Positions 1-10,134 of a stretch of 50,144 bases of DNA are shown piece after piece. The stretch is taken from NCBI GenBank assembly GCA_028689635.1, contig JAQVCU010000007.1, positions 1 through 50,144 on the forward strand. Reading direction: 5' to 3'. The notes under the pieces are model-generated. The model saw nothing but the letters and a program-made list of their open reading frames with translations. It searched no databases and was not told the DNA's origin. The number at the start of each line of letters is the position of its first letter. The stretch's first letter is position 1. A program made the position numbers and the translations under genes. This stretch comes from Oscillospiraceae bacterium. GTDB lineage: Bacteria; Bacillota; Clostridia; Oscillospirales; Ruminococcaceae.

Positions 1-1011
1 GAAAAATATGCAAGAAGCTGTGTGGGCAAGCTCCTGGCCACCATGTTTTTTGAACCCTCCACCCGCACCCGCCTGAGCTTTGAGGCCGCCATGGAGCGCC
101 TGGGCGGCAAGGTGCTGGGCTTTTCCGACCCGGCGTCCAGCTCGGTCTCCAAAGGGGAGAGCATTGCCGATACCATCCGCATGATGAGCTGCTACGCCGA
201 TATCGCCGTCATCCGGCATCCCTATGAGGGCGCGGCCCATGTGGCGGCGCTGCATTCCTTTATCCCGGTCATCAACGCCGGGGACGGCGGCCACCAGCAT
301 CCCACCCAGACCCTGACAGACCTCTACACCATCCGGGCGAAAAAGGGCGGCTTCGACAACCTTACCGTGGGGCTGTGCGGCGACCTGAAATACGGGCGCA
401 CGGTGCATTCCCTGGTCAACGCGATGATCCGATACAATAACGTCCGCTTCGTCTTTATCTCCCCGGAGGAGCTGAAAGTGCCGGACTATGTGATCCGGGA
501 GATCGAAAATTCCCCCAGCTGCTCCTACACCACCTGCGTCGATCTGGACGAGGCCATCCGCAGCGGGCTGGACATCCTTTACATGACCAGGATCCAGCGG
601 GAGCGTTTCCCCGCCATGGAGGAATACGAGCGCCTGAAGGGCTGCTATATCCTGGACGCCGATAAAATGAGCCGGGCCGGCGAGAACCTCATCGTTTTGC
701 ACCCCATGCCCATCGTCAACGAGATCACCGGCGCTGTGGACGAAGACCCGCGCGCCTGCTATTTTGTACAGGCCCAGTACGGCATGTATGTGCGCATGGC
801 CCTGATCCTCACCCTGCTGGGCGGGGAACACGGCTACCCCACGGTGGGCGGCGCGCGCATGTTTGAAAAGACCTGCGTCAACCCGCGGCCTACGGGAAAG
901 ATCCCCTGCCCGAACCCCCGCTGCGTCACCCATCTGGATCCGACGCTGCCGATCCGAACCAAAAACGGCGGCGCCAACTGCGAATACTGCGACGCAAAGA
1001 TCGTAGAGTAA
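1..1011 (+). CDS. pyrB: Aspartate carbamoyltransferase catalytic chain with C-terminal zinc tail (5' partial)
   Basis: Condenses carbamoyl phosphate with aspartate, the first committed step of UMP synthesis. The frame is open from base 1, so the true start lies upstream; about 30 N-terminal residues are missing by comparison with E. coli PyrB. Seen: [11 protein letters not shown] (carbamoyl-phosphate loop), [33 protein letters not shown] and [10 protein letters not shown]. The catalytic domain ends near [13 protein letters not shown]. About 45 further residues carry CPNPRC and, 18 residues later, CEYC, which matches the zinc-binding domain of the regulatory chain PyrI but without its nucleotide-binding domain. 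Ends in TAA, 13 bases before pyrC. Confidence 0.95.
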   Translation, partial: EKYARSCVGKLLATMFFEPSTRTRLSFEAAMERLGGKVLGFSDPASSSVSKGESIADTIRMMSCYADIAVIRHPYEGAAHVAALHSFIPVINAGDGGHQHPTQTLTDLYTIRAKKGGFDNLTVGLCGDLKYGRTVHSLVNAMIRYNNVRFVFISPEELKVPDYVIREIENSPSCSYTTCVDLDEAIRSGLDILYMTRIQRERFPAMEEYERLKGCYILDADKMSRAGENLIVLHPMPIVNEITGAVDEDPRACYFVQAQYGMYVRMALILTLLGGEHGYPTVGGARMFEKTCVNPRPTGKIPCPNPRCVTHLDPTLPIRTKNGGANCEYCDAKIVE

Positions 1012-1024
1012 AGGAGTTTTTTCT

Positions 1025-2209
1025 ATGAATTTGCTGATCCAAAACGCCTATCTGGTGGATGAGGGCGGTGCCCGCGCCGGGGAGATCTATATTAAAGACG
1101 GCCGCATTGCGCCGCCGGAGGGGAAATACGGGGCCGGCTGCAAGGTGATCGACGCCGGGGGCCTGACCCTGATGCCCGCTTTTATCGATATGCACAGCCA
1201 TTTCCGGGATCCGGGCTTTCCACAGAAGGAGACGGTGGAGACCGGGAGCCGGGCGGCGGCGGCGGGCGGCTATACCGCGGTGAACACCATGGCCAACACA
1301 AACCCGGTCTGCTCCTCCCTAAAGCAGGCGGAATATGTCCGCCGCAAGGCGGAAGAGGCGGGGCTCATCGAGGTGCATCAGTGCGTCTCGGTCACGGAAA
1401 ATTTTGACGGACACACCACCTCCCATTTGGAAAAGCTGGACGGCAGCGTTCGGCTCATTTCGGAGGATGGCAAAGGGGTCCAGTCCAACCATACCATGGG
1501 CCAGGCCATGCGCATAGCCAGGGAAAAGGGGCTGGTGATTCTCTCCCACGCGGAGGATATGGAGATCTCGCCCTACGATTACCGGCTGGCGGAAAACATC
1601 GCCACCGCCCGGGATATCTACCTCTCGGAATACTACGGCGCGCGGCTGCACATGTGCCATGTGAGCACCAAAGAGGCCATGGCGGCGGTGATCGAAGCCA
1701 AAAAACGCGGCGTCCCGGTCACCTGCGAGGTGGCGCCCCATCATTTGTGGTTTTATGGCAGCGGCTATCGGGTGAACCCGCCTATCCGGGAAAAATCCGA
1801 CGTTGATTTTTTGGTGCAGGCGGTGAAGGACGGCTGGGTGGATATGATCGCCACCGACCACGCCCCCCACACCGAGGAGGATAAGAAAAACGGATCCCCC
1901 GGCATGGTGGGGCTGGAGACGGCCTTCCCCGTGTGCTATACCCGCCTGGTCAAAAGCGGGGAGATCACCCTTTCCGACCTTTCCCGGATGCTCTCTCGCA
2001 ATCCCGCCCGGATGCTGGGCCTGAACAAGGGCCTTTTGGAGCCCGGGTTTGACGGCGACGTGGTGCTGGTGGATACAGCCAGGGCGTTTGTGGTGGATCC
2101 GGAGAAGCTGCACAGCAAAAGCCGGAACACCCCCTTTGGCGGCGAACGGCTGTTTGGAGAGATCTGCCTGACGGTGCACAAGGGCGCCGTCACCTATGAA
2201 AAGGAATAA
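1025..2209 (+). CDS. pyrC: Dihydroorotase
   Basis: Cyclises carbamoyl aspartate to dihydroorotate, third step of the UMP pathway; cytosolic zinc amidohydrolase. 394 residues, usual for type I enzymes. Metal-binding HSHFRDPG at residues 57-64, HAED near 180, GVPVTCEVAPHH near 235-246 and ATDHAPHTEED near 278-288 are all present, followed by GMVGLETAFP, the family substrate-loop region. An AAAGGAG ribosome site sits just upstream of the ATG. Second gene of the pyr operon, 13 bases after pyrB; 31 bases separate its TAA from the preferred pyrF start. Confidence 0.95.
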   Translation: MNLLIQNAYLVDEGGARAGEIYIKDGRIAPPEGKYGAGCKVIDAGGLTLMPAFIDMHSHFRDPGFPQKETVETGSRAAAAGGYTAVNTMANTNPVCSSLKQAEYVRRKAEEAGLIEVHQCVSVTENFDGHTTSHLEKLDGSVRLISEDGKGVQSNHTMGQAMRIAREKGLVILSHAEDMEISPYDYRLAENIATARDIYLSEYYGARLHMCHVSTKEAMAAVIEAKKRGVPVTCEVAPHHLWFYGSGYRVNPPIREKSDVDFLVQAVKDGWVDMIATDHAPHTEEDKKNGSPGMVGLETAFPVCYTRLVKSGEITLSDLSRMLSRNPARMLGLNKGLLEPGFDGDVVLVDTARAFVVDPEKLHSKSRNTPFGGERLFGEICLTVHKGAVTYEKE

Positions 2210-2240
2210 AGGATCAAGATGAAAAATGGAGGATAAGAGC

Positions 2241-3107
2241 ATGGTAGTGGACAGACTGTATGAATCGGTAAAAGAAAAAGGCGTTGTCTGTGTGGGGCTG
2301 GATACGGATATCAGCTATGTGCCGGAGGAAATGGCAAAGGCAGCCGCCACTCCCGGCGAAGCGGTGTTCCTTTTTAACAAAGCCATTGTGGACGCCACAG
2401 CGGATGTTTCCGGCTGCTATAAGGTGCAGATCGCCTATTATGAATCCCTGGGGCTGGATGGGCTGCTGGCCTACAAGAAGACCCTTGCCTATCTGCGGGA
2501 GAAAAAACTGATCGCCATTGCCGATATCAAGCGCGGCGACATTGCCAAAACGGCGGAAATGTACGCCAAGGGCCACTTCGAAGGGGATTTTGAGGCGGAT
2601 TTCGTCACCCTGGCCCCCTACATGGGCATGGACAGCGTCACCCCCTATCTGCCTTATATCAAGGATAAAAACAAGGGCTGCTTTATCCTGGTGCGTACCT
2701 CCAACCCCGGCTCGAGAGATTTTCAGTACCTGAATACCTCCTCTGGCAAGACCCTTTACGATACGGTGGGCTCCGCCGTACAGGCTCTGGGGAAGGAATA
2801 CCTGGGGAATTGCGGCCTGAGCTCCATCGGAGCGGTGATCGGCGGCACCACCGCCGAAGAGGCGGAGACCATCCGCCGGGAAATGGACACCACCTTCTTC
2901 CTGATCCCCGGCTACGGCGCCCAGGGGGGCAAGGCCGAGGACATCGCCCGCTATTTGATCGACGGCAACGGCGGGGTGGTCAATTCCTCCCGGGCGGTGC
3001 TGCTGGCTTATAAAAAACACGGCGGGGCCTTTGATGAGGCCGCCCGCACCGAGGTCCTGCGCATGAGAAAGGAGATCGAAGATGCCTGCAAGCTGCTTAA
3101 AAAGTGA
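2241..3107 (+). CDS. pyrF: Orotidine 5'-phosphate decarboxylase
   Basis: Decarboxylates OMP to UMP, the last pathway step. The catalytic DIKRGDI motif is at about residues 94-100, and VCVGLDTD near the N terminus and a PGYGAQGG phosphate-binding loop near the C terminus are present. About 288 residues places it in the longer OMPDC group typical of Clostridia and actinobacteria. I chose ATG 2241 because GGAGG lies eight bases upstream; an in-frame ATG at 2226 has no comparable site. The end overlaps pyrK by 26 bases, suggesting translational coupling. Confidence 0.93.
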   Translation: MVVDRLYESVKEKGVVCVGLDTDISYVPEEMAKAAATPGEAVFLFNKAIVDATADVSGCYKVQIAYYESLGLDGLLAYKKTLAYLREKKLIAIADIKRGDIAKTAEMYAKGHFEGDFEADFVTLAPYMGMDSVTPYLPYIKDKNKGCFILVRTSNPGSRDFQYLNTSSGKTLYDTVGSAVQALGKEYLGNCGLSSIGAVIGGTTAEEAETIRREMDTTFFLIPGYGAQGGKAEDIARYLIDGNGGVVNSSRAVLLAYKKHGGAFDEAARTEVLRMRKEIEDACKLLKK

Positions 3108-3822
3108 TATTCTCTCCCACAAGGAGATCTTCAGCGGCGTCTATCAGATGACCTGCCGCTTCCCCGGGCCCAAGGCGCCGGGCCAATTCTTTATGGTGCG
3201 CGGCTGGCAGGGCTATCCGCTGCTCTCCCGCCCCATCAGCGTCAACGACGCCGATGAGGATACGGTGACCTTTGTCTATGAGGTGCGCGGGCAGGGCACG
3301 CAGCTGCTCAGCGCCTTGCGCCCGGGAGAATCCGTAGAGCTTACCGGGCCGGTGGGCAGCGGTTTCCCGGTGGAGAAGCTTTCCGGCCGGGTGGCGGTGG
3401 TGGCCGGGGGGATCGGCATTGCCCCGCTGCTTTACGCGGCGAAAAGCATGAAAGGCTGCGAAGCGGAGCTGTTTTGCGGATTTCGGGGCAAAAGCTACCT
3501 TGTCGAAGCCTTTGCGCCTTATGTAAGCGCTGTGCATGTGGCCAGCGACAGCGGCGCCGAAGGCCATCACGGCTTTGTTACCGACCTGTTGGACGCGGCG
3601 GATTTTGACGCCGTCATCACCTGCGGGCCGGAGATCATGATGAAAAAGGTGGCCCGGGCCTGCCGGGAGGCAGGGGTGCTCTGCTACGTCTCCATGGAGC
3701 GGCACATGGCCTGCGGCATCGGGGCCTGCCTGGGCTGCACCTGCAAGACCCTGCACGGGGCCAAATGCGTCTGTAAGGACGGCCCCGTCTTTTTGGGAGA
3801 GGATGTGATGATCGATGCTTGA
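3082..3822 (+). CDS. pyrK: Dihydroorotate dehydrogenase electron-transfer subunit
   Basis: FAD and [2Fe-2S] subunit that passes electrons from the class 1B PyrD to NAD+. Seen: RPISVND (FAD binding, near residue 50), TGPVGSGFP, the nucleotide-binding GGIGIAPLL near 110-120, and a C-terminal cysteine cluster CGIGACLGC...C...C that ligates the iron-sulfur centre. 246 residues is normal. It overlaps pyrF by 26 bases and pyrD by 8 bases, so the three genes are probably translationally coupled and PyrK and PyrD made in matched amounts. Confidence 0.94.
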   Translation: MPASCLKSDILSHKEIFSGVYQMTCRFPGPKAPGQFFMVRGWQGYPLLSRPISVNDADEDTVTFVYEVRGQGTQLLSALRPGESVELTGPVGSGFPVEKLSGRVAVVAGGIGIAPLLYAAKSMKGCEAELFCGFRGKSYLVEAFAPYVSAVHVASDSGAEGHHGFVTDLLDAADFDAVITCGPEIMMKKVARACREAGVLCYVSMERHMACGIGACLGCTCKTLHGAKCVCKDGPVFLGEDVMIDA

Positions 3823-4723
3823 GACGGTGATCCATGGCGTGACCTTCAAAAACCCGGTCATCGCGGCTTCCGGTACCTTTGGCTTTGGCCATGAATTTTC
3901 CCAGTTTTACGATCTTTCCCGTCTGGGCGGGATCTCTTCCAAAGGCCTGACCCTGGAGGAGCGCTTCGGCAACAGCGGCGAGCGCCTGTACGAGACCGAA
4001 AGCGGCCTGATCAACAGCATCGGCCTGCAAAACCCCGGGGTGGACGCCTTTATCCGGGACGAATTGCCCTATATGGAAAGCCTGGGCACCGTGATCCTGG
4101 CCAATCTGGGCGGCGGCACCCTGGACGCCTACCTGCAGGGGGTGGAAAAACTAAACGGCACCTCGGTGGATATCATCGAGCTCAACATCTCCTGCCCCAA
4201 CGTCAAAGCGGGGGGGATGGCCTTCGGCATCAAGTCCGATGTGGCTTACGAGGTGGTCAGGGAGGTGCGGGCCGTCTGCAAAAAGCCGCTGATGGTCAAG
4301 CTTTCCCCCAACGCCGAGAATATTGTGGAAATGGCGGCGCGCTGCGAAGAGGCCGGGGCGGACAGCATTTCGCTGGTGAACACCTTTAAGGCCATGGCCA
4401 TTGATATCCACAAGAAAAAGCCGGTGTTCGACAATATCTTTGCCGGCCTTTCCGGCCCCGCCATCAAAAATATCGCCCTGCGCATGGTCTATGAAGTTTC
4501 CTCCGCTGTTCAGGTGCCGGTGATCGGGATGGGCGGCATCAGCCGCTGGGAAGACGCAGTGGAATTTATCATGGCGGGCGCTTCGGCGGTGCAGGTGGGG
4601 ACAGCCAACTTTGTCCGGCCTACCGTCTGCCTGGAGATCATCGAGGGCCTGGAGAAATTTATGGTGGAAAATTCCTTCCAGACTATTGCGGAAATGGTCG
4701 GAATAGCGCATAATAATGCTTGA
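3815..4723 (+). CDS. pyrD: Dihydroorotate dehydrogenase, class 1B catalytic subunit
   Basis: FMN enzyme oxidising dihydroorotate to orotate, working with PyrK and NAD+. Seen: ASGTFGFG near the N terminus, [17 protein letters not shown] with the catalytic cysteine characteristic of class 1 enzymes, KLSPN, GMGGIS, and [12 protein letters not shown] (FMN phosphate site). 302 residues. The neighbouring PyrK confirms class 1B. Its TGA is followed by an 79-base gap before pyrE, the widest inside the operon; I see no terminator in it. Confidence 0.95.
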   Translation: MLETVIHGVTFKNPVIAASGTFGFGHEFSQFYDLSRLGGISSKGLTLEERFGNSGERLYETESGLINSIGLQNPGVDAFIRDELPYMESLGTVILANLGGGTLDAYLQGVEKLNGTSVDIIELNISCPNVKAGGMAFGIKSDVAYEVVREVRAVCKKPLMVKLSPNAENIVEMAARCEEAGADSISLVNTFKAMAIDIHKKKPVFDNIFAGLSGPAIKNIALRMVYEVSSAVQVPVIGMGGISRWEDAVEFIMAGASAVQVGTANFVRPTVCLEIIEGLEKFMVENSFQTIAEMVGIAHNNA

Positions 4724-4802
4724 AAGCCCCGGAGTTTTCCAGGGAAAGTGAATAGAACCGATGAATAAATGAATAAAAATGCGTTCGAGAGGAGAAATCA
4801 TC

Positions 4803-5363
4803 ATGTCTGTTGAAATCCTGAAAGAAACTGGAGCCCTGTTGGAGGGCCATTTCCTGCTGTCTTCCGGCCTGCACAGCAACCGTTACGCTCAAAACGCCAA
4901 ACTGCTGCAATACCCCGACAAGGCCGCCCAGGTCCTCTCCGCGGTGGCGGAAAAGGTAAAGGATCTGGATATCGACGTGTTGGTGGGCCCGGCCATGGGC
5001 GGCATCCTGGTGGCGTATGAGCTGGGACGCCAGCTGGGCAAGCGCGCCATCTTTACCGAGCGCGAAAACAATATCATGACCCTGCGCCGCGGGTTTGAGA
5101 TCCACAAAGGCGAAAAAGTGCTCATCACCGAGGACGTGGTCACCACGGGCAAATCTTCCTACGAGAGCATCAAGGTCATCGAGGAGCTGGGCGGCCAGGT
5201 CATCGGCATCGCCTGCATTGTCGACCGCAGCGTCAAAGAGATCGGCCTGCCGGTCTATTCCGCCATGCGTCTGGATATCCAGACCTATGAGCCGGACGAC
5301 TGCCCCCTGTGCAAACAGGGCCTGCCCCTGGTGAAACCCGGAAGCCGCAAGTTCAGCAAATAA
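4803..5363 (+). CDS. pyrE: Orotate phosphoribosyltransferase
   Basis: Joins orotate and PRPP to give OMP. The PRPP-binding motif [13 protein letters not shown] lies near residues 107-119, and [15 protein letters not shown] and the flexible catalytic loop region [12 protein letters not shown] precede it. 186 residues. ATG 4803 is preferred over an in-frame ATG at 4779 because GAGAGGAGAAATCATC supplies a ribosome site and the protein then begins [17 protein letters not shown], as usual for the family. Fifth enzyme of the pathway, placed before the carbamoyl phosphate synthetase genes. Confidence 0.95.
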   Translation: MSVEILKETGALLEGHFLLSSGLHSNRYAQNAKLLQYPDKAAQVLSAVAEKVKDLDIDVLVGPAMGGILVAYELGRQLGKRAIFTERENNIMTLRRGFEIHKGEKVLITEDVVTTGKSSYESIKVIEELGGQVIGIACIVDRSVKEIGLPVYSAMRLDIQTYEPDDCPLCKQGLPLVKPGSRKFSK

Positions 5364-5409
5364 ACCGGCGGCGGAGGACTTTCAACGTTTACCCGAGAGG
5401 AGCATATAC

Positions 5410-6516
5410 ATGTCCATTGCAAAAAAAGCATGGCTCGTCCTGGCGGACGGGCAGGTGCTGGAAGGGGAATCCTTCGGCGCCTGCGGCACCACCATTGGCG
5501 AAATCGTTTTTAATACGGGGATGACCGGCTATCAGGAGGTCCTTACCGACCCCTCCTATTATGGCCAGATCGTTACCCAGACCTATCCCCTCATCGGCAA
5601 CTACGGCATCAACGACGACGATATGGAATCGGCGGCGTCCCATGTCAAGGGGTACATCGTCCGGGAATGGTGCGACGAGCCCTCCAACTTCCGGGTCGCC
5701 ATGAACATCGATCAATACCTGAAAGAGCAAAACGTCATCGCCATTTCCGGCATCGACACCCGCCGCCTGACCAAGATCATCCGGGAGAGCGGCGTGATGA
5801 ACGGCGCGGTGACCACCGAGTACGACCCCGCCGGGAAAGAAAAGCTGCTTGAGAAGATCCGGGCCTTTTCTGTGGTGGAAGCCGTCAAGGCCGTCACCAG
5901 CGAAAAGCCCTATCGGGTGGAGGCGGACAAGCCCATCTATGAAGTAGTGCTGATGGATTTTGGCTATAAGTGCAACATCGCCCGTTCCCTGACCAGCCGC
6001 GGCTGCAGCGTCACCGTGGTGCCGGGGGAAACCTCCGCCGAGGAGGTGTTGGCCATGAAACCGGATGGGATCATGTTGACCAACGGCCCCGGGGACCCTG
6101 CCGAAAACGTGGGGATCATTGGGGAGATCGCAAAGCTGCTGCATTCCGGCGTGCCGATTTTCGGCATTTGCCTGGGGCATCAGCTGACGGCGCTGGCCGC
6201 CGGCGCAAAGACGGAAAAGCTCAAATATGGGCACCGCGGCGCCAACCAGCCGGTAAAAGATCTGAAAATGGGCCGCACCTACATCACCTCTCAAAATCAC
6301 GGTTACGCCGTGGTGGGGGAGACGGTGGATACCGCTGTGGCCCAGGTTAGCCACATCAACGCCAACGACGGCACGGTGGAGGGCATCGAATACAAAAACA
6401 TTCCCTGCTTTACGGTGCAGTTCCATCCAGAAGCCAGCGCCGGACCCAAGGATACGGCGTATCTTTTTGACCGGTTTATCGGAATGATGGCGGAAAACAG
6501 GAAGGAGGCCAGGTAA
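5410..6516 (+). CDS. carA: Carbamoyl phosphate synthetase, small (glutaminase) chain
   Basis: Hydrolyses glutamine and channels ammonia to CarB. The N-terminal CarA domain (residues 1 to about 150) contains FNTGMTGYQEVLTDPSY. The class I glutaminase domain carries GICLGHQ with nucleophile Cys254 and the histidine in FHPEASAGP. 368 residues, near the usual size. GAGAGGAG lies just upstream of the ATG. Only one base separates its TAA from the carB start. Because these are the only car genes visible, they probably serve arginine synthesis too, but that cannot be judged here. Confidence 0.95.
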   Translation: MSIAKKAWLVLADGQVLEGESFGACGTTIGEIVFNTGMTGYQEVLTDPSYYGQIVTQTYPLIGNYGINDDDMESAASHVKGYIVREWCDEPSNFRVAMNIDQYLKEQNVIAISGIDTRRLTKIIRESGVMNGAVTTEYDPAGKEKLLEKIRAFSVVEAVKAVTSEKPYRVEADKPIYEVVLMDFGYKCNIARSLTSRGCSVTVVPGETSAEEVLAMKPDGIMLTNGPGDPAENVGIIGEIAKLLHSGVPIFGICLGHQLTALAAGAKTEKLKYGHRGANQPVKDLKMGRTYITSQNHGYAVVGETVDTAVAQVSHINANDGTVEGIEYKNIPCFTVQFHPEASAGPKDTAYLFDRFIGMMAENRKEAR

Positions 6517-6517
6517 G

Positions 6518-9500
6518 ATGCCAAAACGCGAAGACATCAAAAAAGTGCTGGTCATCGGCTCCGGCCCCATTGTCATCGGCCAGGCGGCGGAGTTTGACTA
6601 CGCGGGCACCCAGGCCTGCCGCGCCCTGCGGGAAGAGGGGCTGGAAGTCGTCCTCATCAACTCCAACCCCGCCACCATTATGACCGACAAGGCCATGGCG
6701 GATAAGATCTACATCGAGCCCCTGGTTCCAGAGGTAGTGAAAAAGATCATCCGCCTGGAAAAGCCCGACAGCATCCTGCCCACTCTGGGCGGCCAGACGG
6801 GGCTGAACCTCGCCATGGAGCTGGCGGAAGAGGGCTTTTTGGAGGAAATGGGGGTAAAGCTTTTAGGAGCCAACCCCGAGACCATCAAAAAGGCGGAGGA
6901 CCGCCAGGCCTTTAAAGATACCATGCTTGCCATCGGGGAGCCCTGCATCCCCTCCAAAGTGGTGGAGGACATCGATTCCGCCATGGCCTTTGCCGAGGAG
7001 ATCGGCTATCCGGTCATCGTGCGCCCGGCCTATACCCTGGGCGGCACCGGCGGCGGCATCGCCTACGACAAAGAGCAGCTCCATGAGATCGGTACCAACG
7101 GCCTGCGCCTTTCCCCCATTACCCAGGTGCTGATCGAAAAATGCATCTCCGGCTGGAAGGAGATCGAGTATGAGGTCGTCCGGGACAGCCGGGGCAATGT
7201 GATCACCGTCTGCAACATGGAAAATGTCGACCCCGTGGGCATCCACACTGGCGATTCCGTGGTAGTGGCCCCCTCCCAGACCCTTACCGACAAAGAATAT
7301 CAAATGCTGCGCTCCGCGGCGCTCAATATCATTACCGAGCTGAAGATCGAAGGCGGCTGCAACGTGCAGTTCGCCCTTTATCCGGATAGCTTTGAGTACG
7401 CTGTCATTGAGGTAAACCCCCGGGTGTCCCGCTCCTCCGCCCTGGCCTCCAAGGCCACGGGGTACCCCATCGCCAAGGTGGCGGCCAAGATCGCCATCGG
7501 CTACTGCCTGGACGAGATTCCCAACGCGGTTACTGGCAAGACCTGCGCCTGCTTCGAACCGGCCCTGGATTACTGCGTCGTCAAATTCCCCCGCTGGCCC
7601 TTTGATAAATTTGTCTACGCGGAAAAGACCCTGGGCACCCAGATGAAAGCCACCGGCGAAGTGATGGCCATCGGCCAGAGCTTTGAGCTGGCGATGATGA
7701 AGGCCGTTTCCTCCATCGAGTTGGGGCTGGAGACCCTGACCCTGCAATCCCTGGAGAGCAAGACCGACGAGGAGATCGTGGACATGCTCCGCATCACCGA
7801 CGACCAGCGGCTCTTTGTGGTTTATGAGGCGCTAAAGCGCGGCGTTTCTTCCGACGTGATCTTTGAGATCACCAAGATCGACAAATGGTTCCTGGAAAAA
7901 TTCCGCAAGCTGGCCCATATGGAGCTGGCTTTGAAAGAAGGACGCCTGGACGATAAGCTTTACACCGCCGCCAAGAAGATGGGATTTTTGGATAAGACCA
8001 TTGCGCGGCTCACCGGCTGTAAGATCGAAAAGCCCATGCTTGCCTCCTATTCCATGGTAGATACCTGCGCGGCGGAATTTACCGCCGAGACGCCTTATTT
8101 CTACTCCACCTTCGGTGGGGACAACGAGGCGGCGGAATACATCGCCCACCACAGCGACCCCAACAAGAAAAAGGTAGTGGTTTTTGGCTCCGGGCCCATC
8201 CGCATCGGCCAGGGCATCGAGTTTGACTACTGCTGCGTCCACTGCGCCTGGGCCCTGAAGGAAAAAGGCCTGGAGGCGGTGATCGCCAACAACAACCCCG
8301 AGACGGTCTCCACCGATTTTGACACCGGCGACCGCCTGTATTTTGACCCCCTGAACCACGAATACGTCAAAGCGCTGATCGAGACCGAGAAGCCCTGGGG
8401 CGTGGTGGTGCAGTTTGGCGGCCAGACCGCCATCAAGCTGACCAAATACCTTAAGGATATGGGCGTCCATATCCTGGGTACCAGCGCCGACGCCATTGAC
8501 GAAGCCGAGGACAGAGAGCGTTTTGACGCGCTGCTGGAGCGCTGCGAGATCCCGCGGCCCCAGGGACACACCGTCTTTACCGCCCAGGAGGCCAAGGCCG
8601 CGGCGGCGGACGTGGGTTACCCGGTGCTGCTCCGGCCCTCTTATGTGCTGGGCGGCCAGAATATGATCATTGCCTACAACGACGAAGACGTGGATGAATA
8701 TATGGCCATCATCACCGCCCACGAACTGGAAAATCCGGTGCTGGTGGACAAATACATGATGGGCATCGAGGCTGAGGTAGACGCCATCTGCGACGGGGAA
8801 GATTACCTGATCCCCGGCATTATGGAACACATCGAGCGGGCCGGAATCCATTCCGGCGACTCCATCTCTGTCTACCCGGCGCAGCATATGAGCCAGCGCA
8901 ACCGGGATACCATCGTAGAGTACACGGCGCGGCTGGCCCGTGAGCTGAAGATCGTGGGCCTGATGAACATCCAGTACGTCATCTACAGCGGCGAAGTGTA
9001 TATCATTGAGGTGAACCCGCGTTCCTCCCGCACGGTGCCTTACATCAGCAAGGTCACCGGCGTGCCCATGGTGGATCTGGCTACCCGCTGTATGCTGGGC
9101 GAGAAGCTCCGCGACATGGGCTACGGCACCGGGCTTTATCCGGAGGCCGATTATGTAGCCGTTAAGGTGCCGGTGTTCAGCTTTGCCAAGCTCCACGATG
9201 TGGATACCCAGCTGGGGCCGGAGATGAAATCCACCGGCGAGGTGCTGGGCGTAGCCAAAACCTTCGCCGAGGCCATGTACAAGGGCCTGGTGGCGGCCGG
9301 TTATAAGATGAAACATGAGGGCGGCGTTCTGATCACGGTGCGCGACGCCGACAAGCACGACATTGTCCCCATTGCGGATAAGCTCTCCCGCCTGGGCTTT
9401 ACCCTCTACGCCACCGGCGGCACCGCCCTGCGCCTGAATAAGAACATGATTCCCACCAATATGGTGCGCAAGCTCCACGAAGGCCATCCCCACATCATCG

Positions 9501-9712
9501 ACCTGATCGAGAGCGGGAAGATCGATTATATGATCTCCACCTCGAAAAAGGGCCGGATCCCTCAGCGGGACAGCGTGAAAGTACGCCGCAAGGCGGTGGA
9601 GCGCTCCATCCCCTGCCTGACGGCCATCGACACCGCGGAGGTGCTGGTGGACTGCCTGATGATGAACAAGCGGATCGAGGATATCGACGTGGTGGATATC
9701 ACCAAGCTTTGA
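6518..9712 (+). CDS. carB: Carbamoyl phosphate synthetase, large chain
   Basis: Makes carbamoyl phosphate from bicarbonate, ATP and CarA-derived ammonia. 1064 residues, full length. Two homologous ATP-grasp halves are visible: each begins with a KVLVIGSGPI or KVVVFGSGPI motif (near residues 8 and 550) and each has a glycine-rich ATP-binding segment (RPAYTLGGTGGG and RPSYVLGGQNM). The C-terminal allosteric MGS-like domain contains LYATGGTA. AAGGAGG precedes the start inside the carA end. Last gene of the operon, followed directly by a strong terminator. Confidence 0.96.
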   Translation: MPKREDIKKVLVIGSGPIVIGQAAEFDYAGTQACRALREEGLEVVLINSNPATIMTDKAMADKIYIEPLVPEVVKKIIRLEKPDSILPTLGGQTGLNLAMELAEEGFLEEMGVKLLGANPETIKKAEDRQAFKDTMLAIGEPCIPSKVVEDIDSAMAFAEEIGYPVIVRPAYTLGGTGGGIAYDKEQLHEIGTNGLRLSPITQVLIEKCISGWKEIEYEVVRDSRGNVITVCNMENVDPVGIHTGDSVVVAPSQTLTDKEYQMLRSAALNIITELKIEGGCNVQFALYPDSFEYAVIEVNPRVSRSSALASKATGYPIAKVAAKIAIGYCLDEIPNAVTGKTCACFEPALDYCVVKFPRWPFDKFVYAEKTLGTQMKATGEVMAIGQSFELAMMKAVSSIELGLETLTLQSLESKTDEEIVDMLRITDDQRLFVVYEALKRGVSSDVIFEITKIDKWFLEKFRKLAHMELALKEGRLDDKLYTAAKKMGFLDKTIARLTGCKIEKPMLASYSMVDTCAAEFTAETPYFYSTFGGDNEAAEYIAHHSDPNKKKVVVFGSGPIRIGQGIEFDYCCVHCAWALKEKGLEAVIANNNPETVSTDFDTGDRLYFDPLNHEYVKALIETEKPWGVVVQFGGQTAIKLTKYLKDMGVHILGTSADAIDEAEDRERFDALLERCEIPRPQGHTVFTAQEAKAAAADVGYPVLLRPSYVLGGQNMIIAYNDEDVDEYMAIITAHELENPVLVDKYMMGIEAEVDAICDGEDYLIPGIMEHIERAGIHSGDSISVYPAQHMSQRNRDTIVEYTARLARELKIVGLMNIQYVIYSGEVYIIEVNPRSSRTVPYISKVTGVPMVDLATRCMLGEKLRDMGYGTGLYPEADYVAVKVPVFSFAKLHDVDTQLGPEMKSTGEVLGVAKTFAEAMYKGLVAAGYKMKHEGGVLITVRDADKHDIVPIADKLSRLGFTLYATGGTALRLNKNMIPTNMVRKLHEGHPHIIDLIESGKIDYMISTSKKGRIPQRDSVKVRRKAVERSIPCLTAIDTAEVLVDCLMMNKRIEDIDVVDITKL

Positions 9713-9731
9713 TCGACCTGGACAAAAAACG

Positions 9732-9769
9732 ACAGCCGGGGCCCTGCGGGGCCCCGGCTGTTCTTTTTT
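9732..9769 (+). terminator. Rho-independent terminator of the pyr operon
   Basis: A 13-base perfect stem (9732-9744 with 9749-9761, ACAGCCGGGGCCC arm) with a 4-base loop is followed by TCTTTTTT. It lies 20 bases after the carB stop. Confidence 0.93.
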
Positions 9770-10076
9770 AAGGCGCGATCACCCCGGGAAATGAGACGGA
9801 AGGGCGACGGCGCCAAAAAAAATTTGGAAAGTGGGAAAATAAGAAAAAAATCATGCGAATTTTGCCCAATTTGGCCATCGGTTTTTGGGGGAAAGCTACA
9901 AAAAGTAGAAAGGGCCAAAATAAAAAAAGGCGCTGACGAAATAAAATTAAGCGGGTATGCAAGAGGGAAAATCGGTATTTTATACAAAGCCTATCCCATA
10001 ATAAAGATGATCTTAAGAATAATTAGACACGGAAAGAAGCGTTTTTCTGGTTTTGTGAATTCCCAGCCTGATACAT

Positions 10077-10087
10077 CTTGTGACAAG
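10077..10087. promoter_or_regulatory. Possible operator, CTTGTGACAAG palindrome
   Basis: An 11-base palindrome (CTTGT-G-ACAAG) lies about 20 bases upstream of the -35 box of the opp promoter and overlaps an alternative TTGACT box at 10088. The position suits a regulator site; the regulator is unknown. Confidence 0.35.
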
Positions 10088-10105
10088 TTGACTAAAAAAA
10101 GAGGT

Positions 10106-10134
10106 TTGCCTTTATTCAAAAATTATAGTATGAT
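10106..10134 (+). promoter_or_regulatory. Sigma-A promoter for oppBCDFA
   Basis: TTGCCT, 17-base spacer, TATGAT. It ends about 100 bases before the oppB ATG. A second possible pair, TTGACT at 10088 with TTTATT at 10111, overlaps it. Confidence 0.6.

Noticed and set aside
6863-9493. Long open frames on the minus strand opposite carB, and similar ones opposite opp, valS and the hydrogenases
   Set aside because: They mirror codon bias of the real plus-strand genes in a GC-rich genome, lack ribosome sites and match no family.
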